Assembly (NCBI GenBank): GCA_028551475.1
Contig: CM052360.1
Location: 7,614,501 to 7,678,500, forward strand
Reading direction: 5' to 3'
Origin: Casuarina equisetifolia
Taxonomy: Eukaryota; Streptophyta; Magnoliopsida; Fagales; Casuarinaceae
DNA length: 64,000 nt
In this document: piece after piece, positions 36,701 through 51,400 of the stretch
How positions within the stretch are numbered: the stretch's first letter is position 1
Layout: every line of letters starts with the position of its first letter
Position numbers and translations under genes: made by a program
Notes under the pieces: model-generated
What the model was told of the DNA's origin: nothing
Seen by the model: the letters and a program-made list of their open reading frames with translations, nothing else
The model's database searches: none

Positions 36701-39700
36701 ATCCAATCCTTCAATGAAGAGAATATGTTGTACAGTGCTCTTTTTGTCTTGCCCCCGAGCCTCGATCACTGACTGGTTCCTACCACAGTACTGTACTCTA
36801 AACAGGAGCATAAGTTGGACGATTAAGTATGAGGACAAATGTTCGTCTGGCCTTTGGGCCTTAGGCAAACCAATGTCGCCATCTACTGAGACAAGAGTAT
36901 GCGTGTAAGTTCCACAATTGGGAAGATAGTACGTGTGAAGCATGTACCACTTCTATAATGCAAAAATCTGAAGAAATACCTTTTATCATCACCCTTCAGC
37001 AATCGGAAGCCCAAAACTTTGGGCCAGATCTGTTTGACGGCAGTGAAAATCTAATCTCCCAAACTAAAAGTAATTATATTCCACCCATTAGACCAAAAAA
37101 CGCAAGAAAGGAGCCGAAACATGAAAATGTATAGCGCCCAGTTCACAGAAACTGATAAGTGCTTTTTCAGAGATGGGGAAGAGAGGAAGAGCATGTCAAT
37201 TATACTGGCCGTACCCCATGTGCCAATACATCCATATACATCTTATTAGCAGAAATATCACTGTTTGACAGAAGAATGACATTGTTGGTGGCAATACCAG
37301 GAGGGACAAAGAAATATGGCAATAATTACGTAGTATTTAGACATATACTATTGCTGGTAGTTAGAGAGAAGATACGAAATATCTTTGAACTTTTTAGTCC
37401 TCACCATCTCTCTCTTTCTCTCCCCCTCTGGAGCCAGAGGGAAGAAAAGGGGAGGGGGCAGTGTCTGGGTGATTAGATCGAAGTCCCCATCTCTTGCTGC
37501 CTTGTGTATCTAAGTCATGTTCTCCTCAACCACAGAGCGGTAGATGCCTATTCAATCTCTCTATGATTGTAAGTCCCTTTCAACATGGTGGCAAAAGAAG
37601 CCAGCATTATCAAAAGCTGCTCCCCTCCCCACCCCATCGGCTAACAATATATCTATATTAATCATCTAATGATGATTAGTTAAAGTCCAATGAGAAACAA
37701 GTAGCCAAGTCTTTTTTCTTGTTCCCATTCAGTTCTGCATCTGTTTTGTCCTCAAAACAGTGGACCTTTTTAGATTGGAAACAGTGAAACTCAACCTACT
37801 TATAGCTGTCGTCATGTTTGTGACTAAGAATCGCATGTTAAGTACCAAAAATAACTAAATCGGTCGATTCAGTGATGATTAACAGCCGCGTGTTTTCCTC
37901 GGGGATAAGGATAAATTAGCCAAACTCAGGTTTAAGCACATAACTACAGAAAGAAAGTGGACCAGCGTAAGCTAGTTGTATCATTGATGTTCACAGGTCT
38001 GCTTTATTATGACGTTGAAAGCTGTTGATAGCGAAGGGTAAGCTGTTGAAACAGCGACGTCCAAAATCTTCTTAAGCCTAGTGGAGACTGTGTTGCACAT
38101 CTATATCCACACTAAGTGTATTAGTCTCCATGTGGATCGTCCAATATATTGGGCAAGCTACAGGCTATCTTGGGAGTTTGATCAAGGGTTCAGCCAGATC
38201 AGCAAAGGGGTACTTTTATTTTTTTATTTTCTCTTGACTTCTAGTTTATATCGTCTCATAGATTGTGGAGTGCAAGGAACCTCTCAGTGAAATATGTCCA
38301 CTAGTACTGAATAAGGGTTTGGTCGTTCAAACAGAGGGCTCAGATTTGGAGGACAGAACTTAATTTTTCATGGTCATGGCGAGCGAATATGGAGGGCTTT
38401 TTGCTATAATCAGATGAGTTGGAAAAGCTGGTGTGGGTGGGAGTCAAGGACTAATGAAGTTATTAAAAGAAAGACAGGGTTTTACAGCGACCAAAAGGTA
38501 AGCCAAAAGTGAACAAATAGGACTCTCTTTCTTTCTTTCTTTTAGTCCCATTGTTTTTCCACTTTACTTTGTTTTTTGGGTGCGCACGCAAGCTTTATCG
38601 GGCTAAGATTGTGAGAAGCAGTGCCTTCACTATTTGCCTTGTAGATTTTCTGTCCCTGAAAAACTCTGCGGTGTTTACAGGCATTTGACAAACTTCTCTC
38701 ACCTACACCACAACCTCTCTTTTTCTTCACATTATTTGGCTCTTTCTCTCTCTCTCTCTCTCTCTCCCCACGAGCAACTGCACTCTAGGGCATAGCAATC
38801 ATAGTCAACAACTTGTTGGCCATTTTGAGTGGTGAAATTCAAATCTCTATCATTCTTTCCTCTGATAAGCTTACCCTACTGTCTTAAACTTTGTTCTGGG
38901 TGAGAGCTAGCTAGATTCATGGAAAGTTGTGGCATCCAGCTCTTTCATAACCGTGTCTTTTCGCTTTATGCATAAGCCCAGCATGTCTATGCCATGGAAG
39001 TCATATGTACAGCTAGGGCCAAACATAAAAGCAAACCCAACTATCTTTTGAAAATATAACTCACGTTATCACCTCCCTTCTAGAATTCTTTTCTACAAGC
39101 CAAGTTTTCCGTACCCATCACAAATTCTATTTATTTATTCTTACTACAATTCTTTACTATTTTATTTATTTCCATGGGTTGCTTTCACTCTTTATTTCTC
39201 AACAATCAATCTGTTGATTCTCTTTAACAATGTCAAAGATAGAGTTGCTCACAAAGAATGGTTCCAACCCACATGCATGATTCCACGATGCACATCACGC
39301 ATGCATGCAAATCTGAGTGAGCAAAATAAGATACATTGGTGGATACCTTCACCCAAGAAGAATTAAAAAGCCCTCCTAACCTGCTGGGGAAGTGTGGGGA
39401 TCACAATTTATGTCAATGTGAAACCAAATGAGTTTGTTTAAGTGGGCAAGACATTTTCATCACTCCGAGGAACACTGAAATTAAGATTTTGGGACGTCAC
39501 AGGTGCCTACCTAATCGTCAACCGTTTCTAACAAGACCAAGTAACTGAGCTCTTGCTTGTGTTTCTGTTTCTTTAAGACAAAAAAGGCAATCTAAACCCT
39601 ACCCCTCCTATAAATATAATACGATCGCAAACATTCCAAAACCATATTAAATTAGACTTGCTACCATCTTTGCTCCTGCACCAACCTTTCCTATAAAATA

Positions 39701-40526
39701 ATGAACTAAACTTGTGGAAGTGGAGGATGAGATTTGCCTGCTTTGCAGCACGTATTAGCACACACCGGGGGTGTTTTACAATCTCAATTTGAAAGGCACA
39801 CGTATCATGCAGGGAATACTTTAAAAACCCAGTGTTTTGGTTGCTTCTTGGACCGAAGAGCTCCGAGTATCAAATGGGACATTGGGAAGCATGGGAAGAG
39901 CAGAGATTCCCCTTCCTTTATTGCAAGAAAGGGATGGGGCCTTTAGTCTGCACCTGCCATCTTGACCAAGACTCTGGTGCCATTCTTCCCTCCCATACCA
40001 GCTTCTCCAATTCCATCACGAATATTAAAGTCATGGAAGAGTCATTAAAAAAGAGCAAAAAATCAGGGAAATCTGTCCAATACTGCCATTACCACCGTCA
40101 ATAAAATCCAAACCTGAAACAATGGTAGCTCCAACACCCTCAGTCAGCTTACATCACGACCATCAGATTCTGTCGCCAACTCCTTACATTTAACAGTTTC
40201 ACTCTGCATTAGGGAGACTTCAGTCATGTACCGATAAACAGTATAAATGTAAAATAACAGAAACCATTTATGATCCCCTCTCTGCCTCCCTCTCTCACAC
40301 ACAGACAGGATTTGCCTCCAAAAAGAAGAAGACAAAGAGAAATAATGGAACAGCAATGCCTGTCACCATCAAAAATTTTAAGGTCCCAAAAGCCAGTGGG
40401 CATAGCAAATACATTCCTTGATTACATCTGCGATAGAGAGAACGTTTTTATCTGACGGACGGTCAAAGAGTGTGCATGATGATCTGTCAAACCTCTTGAT
40501 GATTTCTTTTAGTCATCATGAAGTGT

Positions 40527-40558
<32 letters not shown>

Positions 40559-41768
40559 AACTCATAGATACATTTGCTCCTTTATCCTTTTATTAAGATC
40601 TAGAAACATGTTTTGGGTTTTAGGCATTACTCAGATCGCTGTCTATGTGCAGGCCAAAGGTATAAGCTTCCAGTACACAATGCAGTGAAGATAACTTGAA
40701 AATCATTTTTATAACGGGACTTTACAAAAACCCTGTTCTTATCCCAACAGGAGACTCAAAAATCAAAGATGGATGGCAGCACACCAGCATGCATTGTGGC
40801 CTCATGAAAACCACAAACTGATTCACAACTTTTGGCAAATCGGGAGGCATTTTCGTTTACACACAAGGATATGTTATTATTATGCTGTGCTAGGTCCTGG
40901 GCCCATCGCATTATAAGCACTTGTATAAACAAAATGAGTAACAGTTGGACATTTACCAAAAGCATCCAGCTCAGGTGTGATCAGAAACTCTTTGTTGTTG
41001 GCATTATAGCAGATTCTTTTTCTCTTTTACATGATGCACGTTTGAACTTTTAGGTTTTGGTTGTATAGAAACTCCAAACAATTACTTTGTGTTTATATGT
41101 ATGATTAAACTGTGAGTGCAATCAAACTCACGGATAGCATAGAGGAGTCAAACCCGAAACATGTGTCCCTATCGCACTGTATTTGAATACATCTAATTAA
41201 ACACATGATCTTCTCGAGAGGTTTATTGAGGTAAACGTACTACTATGTGGACTACACACTGTCATGAACAGCTTTTGGACGTCTGGACTCAAGAAAACTC
41301 TGCCACTTACGAATTTATCACGGGTGAAATGTTTTTCTCCGCATGTAGGTGCTGATTAATAGTTTGACATGCTGTGCTTGAACTTTGGATGCTGTGCAGT
41401 TAGGTCTTTAAAACGGAAGAATATGTGAAGGTGTCGGCAAAGAGGTTTTAATGGGACTGAGGTAATGAATGGTAATACTTTAATGTGTCAGAAACCAAAC
41501 GGCGAGGGAGAAAAAAATAAGAAAGAGAACGCACTGAGGCCTGAGGAGAGGATCAAGACTCGATTCTCATGATGTAGTCGGAGAAAAATAAGGTCTATCT
41601 CAAAAATGCATAGTTGGGATGAGAGTAGAACAGGAAAAGGCAGCACAAGGGGAAGAAAATCCTGGACGGAGGATTGAAAAAGAGACCGTTGGAAATCGCA
41701 AAGATAAAAAGTGTGGGGCCTAATGCAGTCAATTTGGTAATTTAAAGCAGGACATAGTGCACTTCCAA

Positions 41769-41832
41769 ACACACACACACACACACACATAACAGACACG
41801 CTCTCAGCGAGAGAGAGAGAGAGAGAGAGAGA
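41769..41832. repeat. (AC)n and (GA)n microsatellites upstream of the bHLH-MYC_N-type gene
   Basis: An (AC)10 run at 41769-41788 and a (GA)11 run at about 41811-41832 lie 45-110 bp upstream of the TATA box. (GA)n close to plant start sites is often part of the core promoter or leader. Confidence 0.9.
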
Positions 41833-41876
41833 TGGGGGGTTTTATAAAATGTGAGAGATTTCCTAGTTGGCAGGCT

Positions 41877-41883
41877 TATATAA
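41877..41883 (+). promoter_or_regulatory. TATA box of the bHLH-MYC_N-type gene
   Basis: TATATAA in CTTATATAAAGG, 83 bp before the ATG at 41966. Confidence 0.6.
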
Positions 41884-41965
41884 AGGAGGATAAGGATGTC
41901 TAGGTTTTCCTTCTCTTCAAAATATAGAGCAAGGGCGAGGAAGACAGCACTAGAGCGAGTAATCA

Positions 41966-43773
41966 ATGGAAGAACATCTCAGCCCATTAGCTGTTACTCA
42001 TCTCCTTCAACACACCCTACGAAGTTTGTGCATTCATGAAAATTCTCAGTGGGTTTATGCAGTTTTTTGGAGGATCCTACCCAGAAATTACCCCCCACCA
42101 AAGTAAGGAGAAACAAATTTAAGTTTCACAAAACAGAAAGATTTACATTGACTCGACCCATATTTATCCATTCCATGTTCATTCTGATAAACGATTTAAC
42201 ATGTTCTTACTTGTGATGCTATTGTTTGTACAACAGATGGGATGGGCAAGGACCTTATGACAGATCAAGAGGAAACAGAAGAAACTGGTAGTTCCTTTGT
42301 TTTCCAAGCAAAGTGTGTATAAAAATACCCGTGCTTATTTGATCTTCGGTGTCCTTGTAATACTTCTTACCTGTCAGGATACTAGTTTGGGAAGACGGTT
42401 TCTGCAACTTTGCTGCTTCATCAGCTCCTGAGATGAATTTGGCGGATTGTTCTGGCTCATCAGTTTACGGGAACTGTGAGTTTCAACCCTACCAAGGGCT
42501 GCAACCGGAGCTCTTTTTCAAGATGTCCCATGAGATCTACAACTATGGAGAAGGGTGAGTATTAACTAAAATTTTCTATATAAAATATTTGCCTTTTTCT
42601 TTTTGTTTTTTCTTTTTGTGGTTAGATTCAAGTAGGCTTAAACACATTTTAGAAAGAAAGCAAGATGATTTGGTTCCACGGAACAGTTTGATAGGGAAAG
42701 TGGCTGCGGATCATAGTCATAAGTGGATTTACAAAGAACCAAATGACCAAGAGATCAACTTCTTGTCAGCATGGCACAACTCTGCGGATTCAGTAAGCAT
42801 ATTACGCTTGATGTTTACATGAGTTTGTACTTCTTATGTATAACTGGAGAAAAAATAGACTAAATAAATTACGTGGTGGTTTCATGTTATGTTTTCTTTC
42901 ATTGAAATCCAATTTTCCCCCTACATAGTTTCTTATATCTTTTTTTTTTTTTCATTTTTACAGCACCCTAGGACATGGGAAGCCCAGTTTCAGTCTGGTA
43001 TAAAGGTGATACATTTAAAACGAACATACTTCAAAAATTTTAGCCAGACCTACTTTCTGAGTTTGATTCGATTATCTTGCAGACAATAGCCCTGATTGCA
43101 GTAAGGGAAGGCGTTGTTCAGTTAGGAGCCGTTCACAAGGTCCTTTCTCTCTCGCTCTCTAAACTAGTTTTCATTTTGCAGTCGATGGAACCATGTTCTT
43201 CAAACTTCTTTTATCGGCTTTTTACTTGGTTTTTTTTTTTTTTTTTTTTGTTAAATCCCATTTCCTTGTTCTATATTCAAGGTGATTGAAGACCTAAACT
43301 ACGTTGTTCTACTAAGAAAGAAATTCAGCTACATTGAAAGCATCCCAGGCGTGCTTTTACCCCACCCTTCCTCCTCCGCACACCTCTATAAAGTCGATGG
43401 ATACAACGCCCCAGACTCATGGCATTTCCAAAGCAATCTTGCACCGCCGCCGGAGTTCTATGACCAATACAACCAACCTTTGCGAATAACACCTTCCATG
43501 AGCAGCCTTGAAGCCCTTCTCTCAAAGCTTCCTTCAGTTGTGCCTCCCACGACATCGCCACAAGCACAGTTGATGTCGTCATCTCAGAGGCCACTGGAAT
43601 TTATGGGAATGGAAAAAGTGGCCAAGGACGAAAATGATGACGATGTATATAGGCCTGGATACGATGTGGGGGAAAGCAGCAGTTCCATGTCGGCCTATCG
43701 TCGTCATCAGCATTTCCATCAGAACCAAGATCACAATGTCTCCAGCAGCGGAACCAACGATAATGGGTTTTAA
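41966..43773 (+). CDS. bHLH-MYC N-terminal-domain protein (annotated 'WNK-kinase-related' in Arabidopsis, At3g15240-like)
   Basis: Seven exons (41966-42102, 42237-42287, 42378-42554, 42687-42792, 42964-43005, 43083-43139, 43282-43773) give 353 residues in consistent phase. Residues 1 to about 190 match the N-terminal domain of MYC-type bHLH factors and LONESOME HIGHWAY-like proteins: HLLQHTLRSLCIHENSQWVY, FWRILPRNYPPPKWDGQGPY, WILVWEDGFC, ELFFKMSHEIYNYGEGLIGK, then the EAQFQSGIKTIALIAVREGV core and QLGAVHKVIEDLNYVVLLRK. No bHLH region and no kinase motifs follow; the rest is Ser/His-rich and probably disordered. The domain binds partner transcription factors in its better-known relatives, so a regulatory adaptor role is an inference. 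The 'WNK-related' label in databases is not supported by any kinase feature. Confidence 0.88.
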
Positions 43774-43995
43774 GACTCTATGAGTGTTACTAGCCTTGTT
43801 CTATTAGATTATATAGGTGTCAGCTGCTTTGATTTCTAACGTTGTTAGCAAGCCCTTGGTTTCAGTATCGTTGCTTGAGTGTATCGACTAGGCTAGCCTG
43901 TTGCTTTCCTAGAATGACGAAGTTCGAAGAATCTTCCCGTTCCTGCAAACGAGGATTAGCATGTCTTTTTTGTGTATGTGTGATTAAGAGAGAGA

Positions 43996-44037
<42 letters not shown>

Positions 44038-45407
44038 AACCAAATAGGTTCTTTTACATGAAAATAATTGCAAACTGATTAAGCATGGAAAGAAAGAAAA
44101 ACTTAAAGCAGTTGCAAGTAGGAGGAATGGACCATGTCAAAAGGGTGGGTACTTTTCTTTTCTTTTCTTCAGCCCGACAAAGTTACACGCATAGGACAAT
44201 TTCAGGCTGGCATCTGGCGCGAGATTATCGTCATCAAAGTATTATTGCAGATTCCTTGTACGAAGGAAGCTCCTTTATGACAACTGCAATGGGGTTTCAC
44301 CCTCAGGCCACAGTAGATTGGTAACTACCATTTTCATTTTAGCTCAGCAGAAAAAAATTACCCTTCTCTTGTGTTAATCCTTCCTAGTCTAGGGCGCGGA
44401 GACCACGATGCTTCAGATTCACACCGCATAAATTTCATCATCTGGGTTTACGAGAAAGTTAAGGTTGATTCAGTGTGCGACTTAACACGTTGTTTTCACC
44501 CGTGGCTTGCTCAGAACTCTGAAACGAAAACCAGTTGTATGTAACAGAAACCCAAATCGGGAAAGAAAAAAAAACGTGAGAATCAGTCGAGCATGTTCTA
44601 CTCTGCCTCATCAATTTACAAGTGCAGTCTTCTCGAAACAGCTCATGGAGCTTACGTACATTATTTGGTTGGGCAAGGGCCATCTGATTTTCAGACACTT
44701 TTTTTCCATAGGATGAACCTCGTAATCCACACTTAAGAAAACGGCGGCTTCAAAGTTTCTAAACTAGAATTGCTGAGGTTCACTCCCACTGATAGCACAT
44801 ATACTCCACAAATATTCACAAAACAAGGTATCCATGTTTAATGTGGACTCGTTACCTTATATTGGAAGATGATGTCGCTAACCACGAAAGAGTTGATTAA
44901 GTTGCAGCATGGGAGCTGGTAATGATGCTTTAAAATAATCATATTCTCATATCTACTTAATATGACTTCTCTGCCACTCATCACTCACTGGCGGAACCAA
45001 CAAAGTAACTAAAACTTCCTAAACCACCCTGTTGTGTTGGTGTTTTGTTTGTTACCCCTCTATCGTTCTACCTATGATACTTGCCTGGTTTGGCTCATAA
45101 CCCAAAAAGTCAAAAAGCTGGACAATAGAATTACTTAGCAGAGCTAGCAAGACTTACTTGACAAGAGAAACAGATTACAACAAATACGTCAAAAAGTGGT
45201 GTACTGCCTTTTTCTTTTTCTTCAATTGTTTGGAAACAAAAAATTGAAAATCAAGAGTTGAATAAACTGTATCCTTTCCCAGAGATAGAAAAGCCCAAAG
45301 GAACGACAATACCAATCAAGTGGATGTAAACTGATGAAGAAGGACATCGTGCTCTTCTGATAAGAACAAAGTGAAATAAACCTTTAACATCACATGAAAA
45401 CAAAAAT
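43774..45407. other. Convergent 3' region
   Basis: It holds the 3' ends of the bHLH-MYC_N-type gene (+) and the ThrRS gene (-). A long (GA)n microsatellite occupies 43988-44034. Nothing else was recognised. Confidence 0.55.
43988..44034. repeat. (GA)n microsatellite
   Basis: About 22 GA units with one interruption (a T near 44001), probably in or just after the 3' UTR of the preceding gene. Confidence 0.95.
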
Positions 45408-48400
45408 CTAGTGGAATGCTGCAACTTCTTCCTCAAAGTGCTTCAGTAAGTTCTCAATGGTCATTACCGAATGATCTGCCTGGTCTCTCACTCGTACACT
45501 CACCTGGAACAATAAGAACTCGGGGATTAGATCTGTCTAAAACCATTACCAAGCTTGACAATAATACCCGTGGAAAGAAAGCATCACCAACAAAATAGCG
45601 AGAGAAAGAGCATGCAGTATCCCTATCTACTGGCATGCGTTAAAAAAGAAAAGAAAAAACACAACAAAGAAAGACAGTTTAAGAAAGGAAGAACCCTCCT
45701 CCCCCAATTTGGTTTTGAATATTTTCCCTGTGAGTTGGAATTAAATCAATTTCCGTCATAAAGATCCCAAGCCATTTTACTAATGGTTGGTGGGAATCAA
45801 AAACGATTCAAGTGGAGTGTAATTTCATTAAAAAATGCGCACTGGATAAGTTGGACAACTTGCAGACTTCAACTCCTGTTATTAGCTATCATATTATAAA
45901 TTTTATCAGAAAGCCAGTAAGTGGCTCTTCTCAACTGCTTCCTCCTGCTTTTGTTCATCTATTTGTCAAAGAATTAATATGGAATTCTTATAAATCCATG
46001 TCAAGAAACAAGTCATCAAGGGAATCCTACTAGGAGAAAAAACACCAAAAACATAACGGTTTTTTTTTATTTTTTTTAACATATCCATTTTTTAGATTTC
46101 AAAAAACTACGATGATACATGCCAGACACGTTGTATTCACACATTATGGATAAGAAATCTTAAACCCAAACAGACAATATGATGGACGATTTCCACATAA
46201 GAAGCATGAAAGATAGGCTATAGCGACCTTATTTACACGGTGAAATCATTTCTAATCAGCTGACTGTTAGAGAACATGAAAGATAGTAATTTAATAAAAT
46301 TAGGTATGGTGGAACCTGTCCAGTGTTGGCTTCCTCCTCCCCGACAACCAATATATAGTTGTACTGCGCTAACTGGGCTTCCCTTACCTGTACAAAGCTA
46401 GAACTATCAGTAAATGAACAGATTCTCTTGCCATCAATCATAGTGGCAAAGGAGAATCAAGTTATCAGTTTGAGGGGAGGGGGTAATTCAAAACTTAGAG
46501 AACCACAAAAGGGAGAGAGAGAGAGAGAGAACAAATTGATATATCACTTTCATAAAAAGCTATGACGCACAGAATTATTTAGTTTGCATGGGGCATTTGT
46601 CTCTCTCTATAACAGAGCAAAACATTCCTCAAATATATCTGATCAATGAAACATTTAAGACAGGAATTAAGAATGCACCTTTTTCTGAATCTTTCTATCA
46701 GTAGTATCAACGTCAACATAATAGCCAGCTTTAAATATCTGATCTTGCACCTACAAGAAATACAACAAACAAAGGAATGAGAAACTAGAAAAGATGTTCC
46801 AACAAGCCTCTAATAGTTACACCTAAGAGCATCTTACTAAAGCATATAACAGGTCAAAACTATAACTGGTGATTGATAACTGCCTAGAATTTGAAGTAGC
46901 AATTGTTTCAGGCAGTTATTTCCCTACGGATGTGGGATGAATCACAACAAGCTCATAAGCAATAAATAATGAAAGCAACTGAAATGGAAAAGGTAAGGAA
47001 AAAAAAAACAACAACTAAGCATTTAAAGATATCCAACAAATTAAAAACAGAGCGAAGACATAGTCACCGTTATCATCATCCATCTAATCCAGCAAGCCGC
47101 TGCATTTTTATTTTTATTTTTAGAAATATGAGCCAATCTTGATCAACGTACTGCTTAATTCAACCAGACGTCTAACCTCAAAAATCAGACTAACTAAACT
47201 TTGACATGAGATCAGCCCATTAAAATCTAAAAATATCAAGTTAAAATTATAAGCCAAGCTGGAGCTACAAACCAAAAGGAACAATCAGCTATGCACATCA
47301 GCATCTCAGTCTTTTTAGGTCAGTCTATTCTCTTTCGAAAGCAAGAAGGAACAAGCTACTGTCTCAAGAGCCACATATTCAAGCACAAGGAAAACAATTA
47401 TCCCTAACAATGATTGCTGAATAGCACACAACAAAAGTACCGTCAGTGCATATGGCTGAGATTTCTCCGACACTGGGCAAACAATTGCTTGGCGTGGACT
47501 AAGCCAGAAGGGCCACTTCCCTTTGTAGTGCTCCAATAGTATAGCAAACATACGCTCAACAGACCCTAGAATGGCTCTGTGTATCATTACAGGCGTCTCC
47601 CTCTTTGCTTCATCCTCTGCTGAGTAATACAACTCAAAACGAGCAGGAAGCTGGAAGTCTAGCTGCAACCACAGGAATTGACCTATTTAGTGCTAATTTT
47701 GCTTTACAGAATGGCAGCAGAAAGGTATGATCCATCTAAAAGTGAAGATCTAAACCTGTAATGTTGCACACTGGAATTTTCTATTTAATGCGTCTGATAC
47801 ACTGATATCTATCTTTGGTCCATAAAAAGCCCCATCCCCTTCATTTATCTGCACAAGGTAAGCATTGAGAAGAACAACATGATATAACCAACATCTTACG
47901 ATAACAGATTAGATATCCCGTCAGGCATGGAAGTTTTAATTTTCTATTCTTAAACAGAGAAAGGCATTCAACAATAAGAGAATTGAATTGAGTATAACAC
48001 CAATTTTGCTCTAATGGATCAAACCCAATAGGTTTGAGCTGTCCAATCAACAGAGAACCCTCTGAAATCACCATACAGCTTTTAAAATTTTGATTATCAG
48101 GATATCATGCACCACATAGGATGGGTCATTTTTTGAGCTACAGTCATAACTTGCACTTGACTTCAGCATAATCAAATTTTCAATCCAGTTGGACCAAGTT
48201 CAAAGTACATTCAACCAAAAGCAAAAAGCTAAAGCTTGGCTTAAGCAGAATGAGACTTTTATACATTCTTGCAATGTCAGAGAGTCATGTAGCCAATTGC
48301 AAGCATAAAAAATAAGAGCCACTACATGTCAGATGGAATTACAGGGCAAGGAGCAATATTACCTGCCAGGGCTTCCCGAACTCATTCAATGCTTCTGTAA

Positions 48401-51400
48401 GGTCAGCCTCAGCTTTCTTCCATGTAGCCAAGTCTCCTAAGTACTTCTCGGGCCTCTACATTAACAAAGCAAATAGATACATTTTGTATTTTATAATACA
48501 AAAACTCATCTCTGCAATAACAATGCAGGAAAAGAATATGGTTGAATGAGTACATAGACGGAGTACACAGATGCCATAGCCAGATGCCATAGCCAACCAA
48601 CACTAGACGCATATACGATCACATTAAATTAAAAAACAGAAAGCCGCTGTATTCCAAACACCAATGAACCGTGCATAACCAACTTTACAGGTGAGACAAA
48701 AGACTTCTAAAATATAATAGACAAGAAACTTTCAAGAAGAACAAATGGCAAATGGAGAATAAGTATTCAACAGGAAGGTCCGCAGAACCACATGAACCTT
48801 CCTTGAGACACAATCTGCATCTAGTTCCCAAATAATTCGGCAAAAGAAATTAGCTCCAATAAACAATATTATGATTCTGCTTTAAAGAATGTGTCAATGA
48901 CTAAGTTATAAGAGAATCTTGATCCTTGGTTTTTTTTGAGGAAATCATTCTCTTACAACTAGTAATAAATTAATTTGATATTATAAGCTTTGCAAAATCA
49001 ATAAGATCATTGCATCCATCAGGCCCTAGATTAAGGTGAAAGATTCATTGACAAGCAACTCCAACTTTCATATTGAAAACTGCAGAAACTACAACTTACA
49101 ATTTGAAAACCACAGAAACTCCAACTTGCATTTTCAAAACTACATCAGAAACTACTTAGAACCTTGTAACTTCAAAAGGTTGTTACAAGAAGTTGTTGCT
49201 GTAATTTAAACCACAATAATAAGGGAACAAGATACTGATGAAGGGGTCATCATCATCAGCAAATTAAATTCAAGTTAGGAGCATTGCCAATCATTAGGTT
49301 CAATATCTTAAGCAGAAATAAGAAGCAAGGAATGTACCGTTGATAACTTCAAGTCAAAAGTGAATCCAAATATATTATATACATGCTTGATGAATTCCAA
49401 GACACCACGCACTTCATCTTTTATCTGTAAAATGAAGCACATTTAGAATAATGGGATGGGCAGCTTTGAACGTCTACAACAAATCAATTAAATTCAACTC
49501 ACCTGTGACTCCCGGCAGAAGATATGAGCATCATCCTGTACATAACATGAACTAAAATTTGTCAGGAGAAGATCACTTTTACCAGTCACCTCAAGCAACA
49601 ATCGTTAAAAGGTTCTGAAAGGAAGATAGACTGTGTCCACTAAATGTTAAGTTCTTGATGGGATATGGCACTTCGACCCCATAGCCCACAGCAGTAAAGA
49701 AAAATTTCAAAGGCTTGAGTGGGAACCCTCCTTAACAAACATTAAAATTAACAAGGGAAAAGGTGTCAAAAGCCCAGCTAGCCCTTTGTATTTATCAGGC
49801 AAAAATACAATTATACATAACCTCATCTAAGGGCATTACCTGCTGAAATCTCCTGACACGAGTCAATCCAGTGAGTGCACCACTTGCTTCATTGCGGTGC
49901 AAAACTCCAAAATCAGCAAGTCGAAGCGGAAGTTCTACAAAACAAATCAAAAACTATCGTAATTCAAGTTAAAGTCTCATTACCAACTGAAATTCACATT
50001 GCCAATAATATGCAAGGAACTTGCAGTACCAACCGCATATATCAAATTCCGTCCACACATAGTTAGATGACAAAACAGAAGGATCATAAGTTCACAGTTT
50101 GGTGGCTTTAACACTCACCCCAGGTAAAACGGCCCTAAAATAAGTCTTTACAACTAAACTCATCATACACACAATGTACAACACACTTTCGCCAAATAAT
50201 ACAATGTACCACATATACATACAGTGGCATATTCATACCTGGTCTTTCTAGAAATCAATATGAACAAATTATATCCCATTGGTCACAATTGTTTCAATGA
50301 CAAAATGCAGCTAATCTGAAACCTCATTTAGTACTGCAATGTGATGGTATTTTATGAAGACAACATACCCTAGTGGTGTTAAAAAAAAGAAAGAAAAAAA
50401 AAGAGAGGCTATTCTAGAGAATAATATCTGTACCCTAGACTAAATATTATTACCACTGCAACTGAGCTCACCTCTATATGAACGTACTCTATGTTGGAAC
50501 ATTAAACAGTGCCCAGGGCAGTTCATTGGTTTCAGTCCAAACTCTTGCTTTTCTATCTGTAAGATAAATAAAATATCAGTGTCAACAGACATCGGATGAC
50601 ATAACTTATTATCCTTTCCCTACAAAGCACTCTACAAGAATCTGTTAAATACAAAAGGAACTTGTAAAACCGCCAAGTGTCCTTCAAACTACAGTGTGGC
50701 ACTCTTTCCAGTAGGTATATTTTCATTCAACTCCAATGAATCCGACGTATGATGTTTTTATTGGCATTGTCACACAAGTTTTTGTTCCAACGCCACCATG
50801 CGTCTACACTTTACAAAGACAATACTTCTTCACATGAAAACACACACACACACACACACACACATTTAACCATAGCCAAAATATTTGTCAAAATTTGCTA
50901 TTACCATTGTGCTTTATGTGAGATTCTGTAGAAATCCTTTTATTTATTTTAGACAACTAATTTTAGCTAACATATTATTAATTCTCCATACTTGGGTTTC
51001 TTAATAGAGGGTTATTTCTTATCAGCTCATTGCCGTATAACATAACACAAACCGCACCTCAAATACAAACATATTTTCTTTGTAATTTGCAGCGTGACCA
51101 GATGTTTCCCAAAGTTGCATATTGTACATGTTTGGGGACAGAACCTGACAAAGTAAAAGTCAGTTAGGTGGACATGTATAATTCTTCAACTCCATGATGA
51201 CACAATAAATAGTATCAACCTCTTGGTAACCTCTCTCCCTATATTGACTACGTATAAAATCCATCAATTTGTTGTATATCCGAGAACCATGCGGAAGGAA
51301 GAACCAACTTCCTGGACTGACATTCACAAAAGATTATCATGAGCAATCACAACCATGGAAGACAAAAATAAGAACAGTAAGCGATACTGTACCTGAGTGG

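Larger units (their letters stand above)
33767..41965. other. 8.2-kb stretch without a recognised gene
   Basis: I read both strands and found no family match. Frames of 60-140 codons exist but are short, lack homologous motifs and lack exon partners. Simple repeats include (TTTC)n near 38527-38541, (CT)n at about 38742-38766, (GA)n at about 40527-40550 and the paired AC/GA tracts near 41.8 kb. A CATGCATG-rich patch occurs at about 39271-39310. The last few hundred bases are the promoter of the following gene. Confidence 0.5.
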
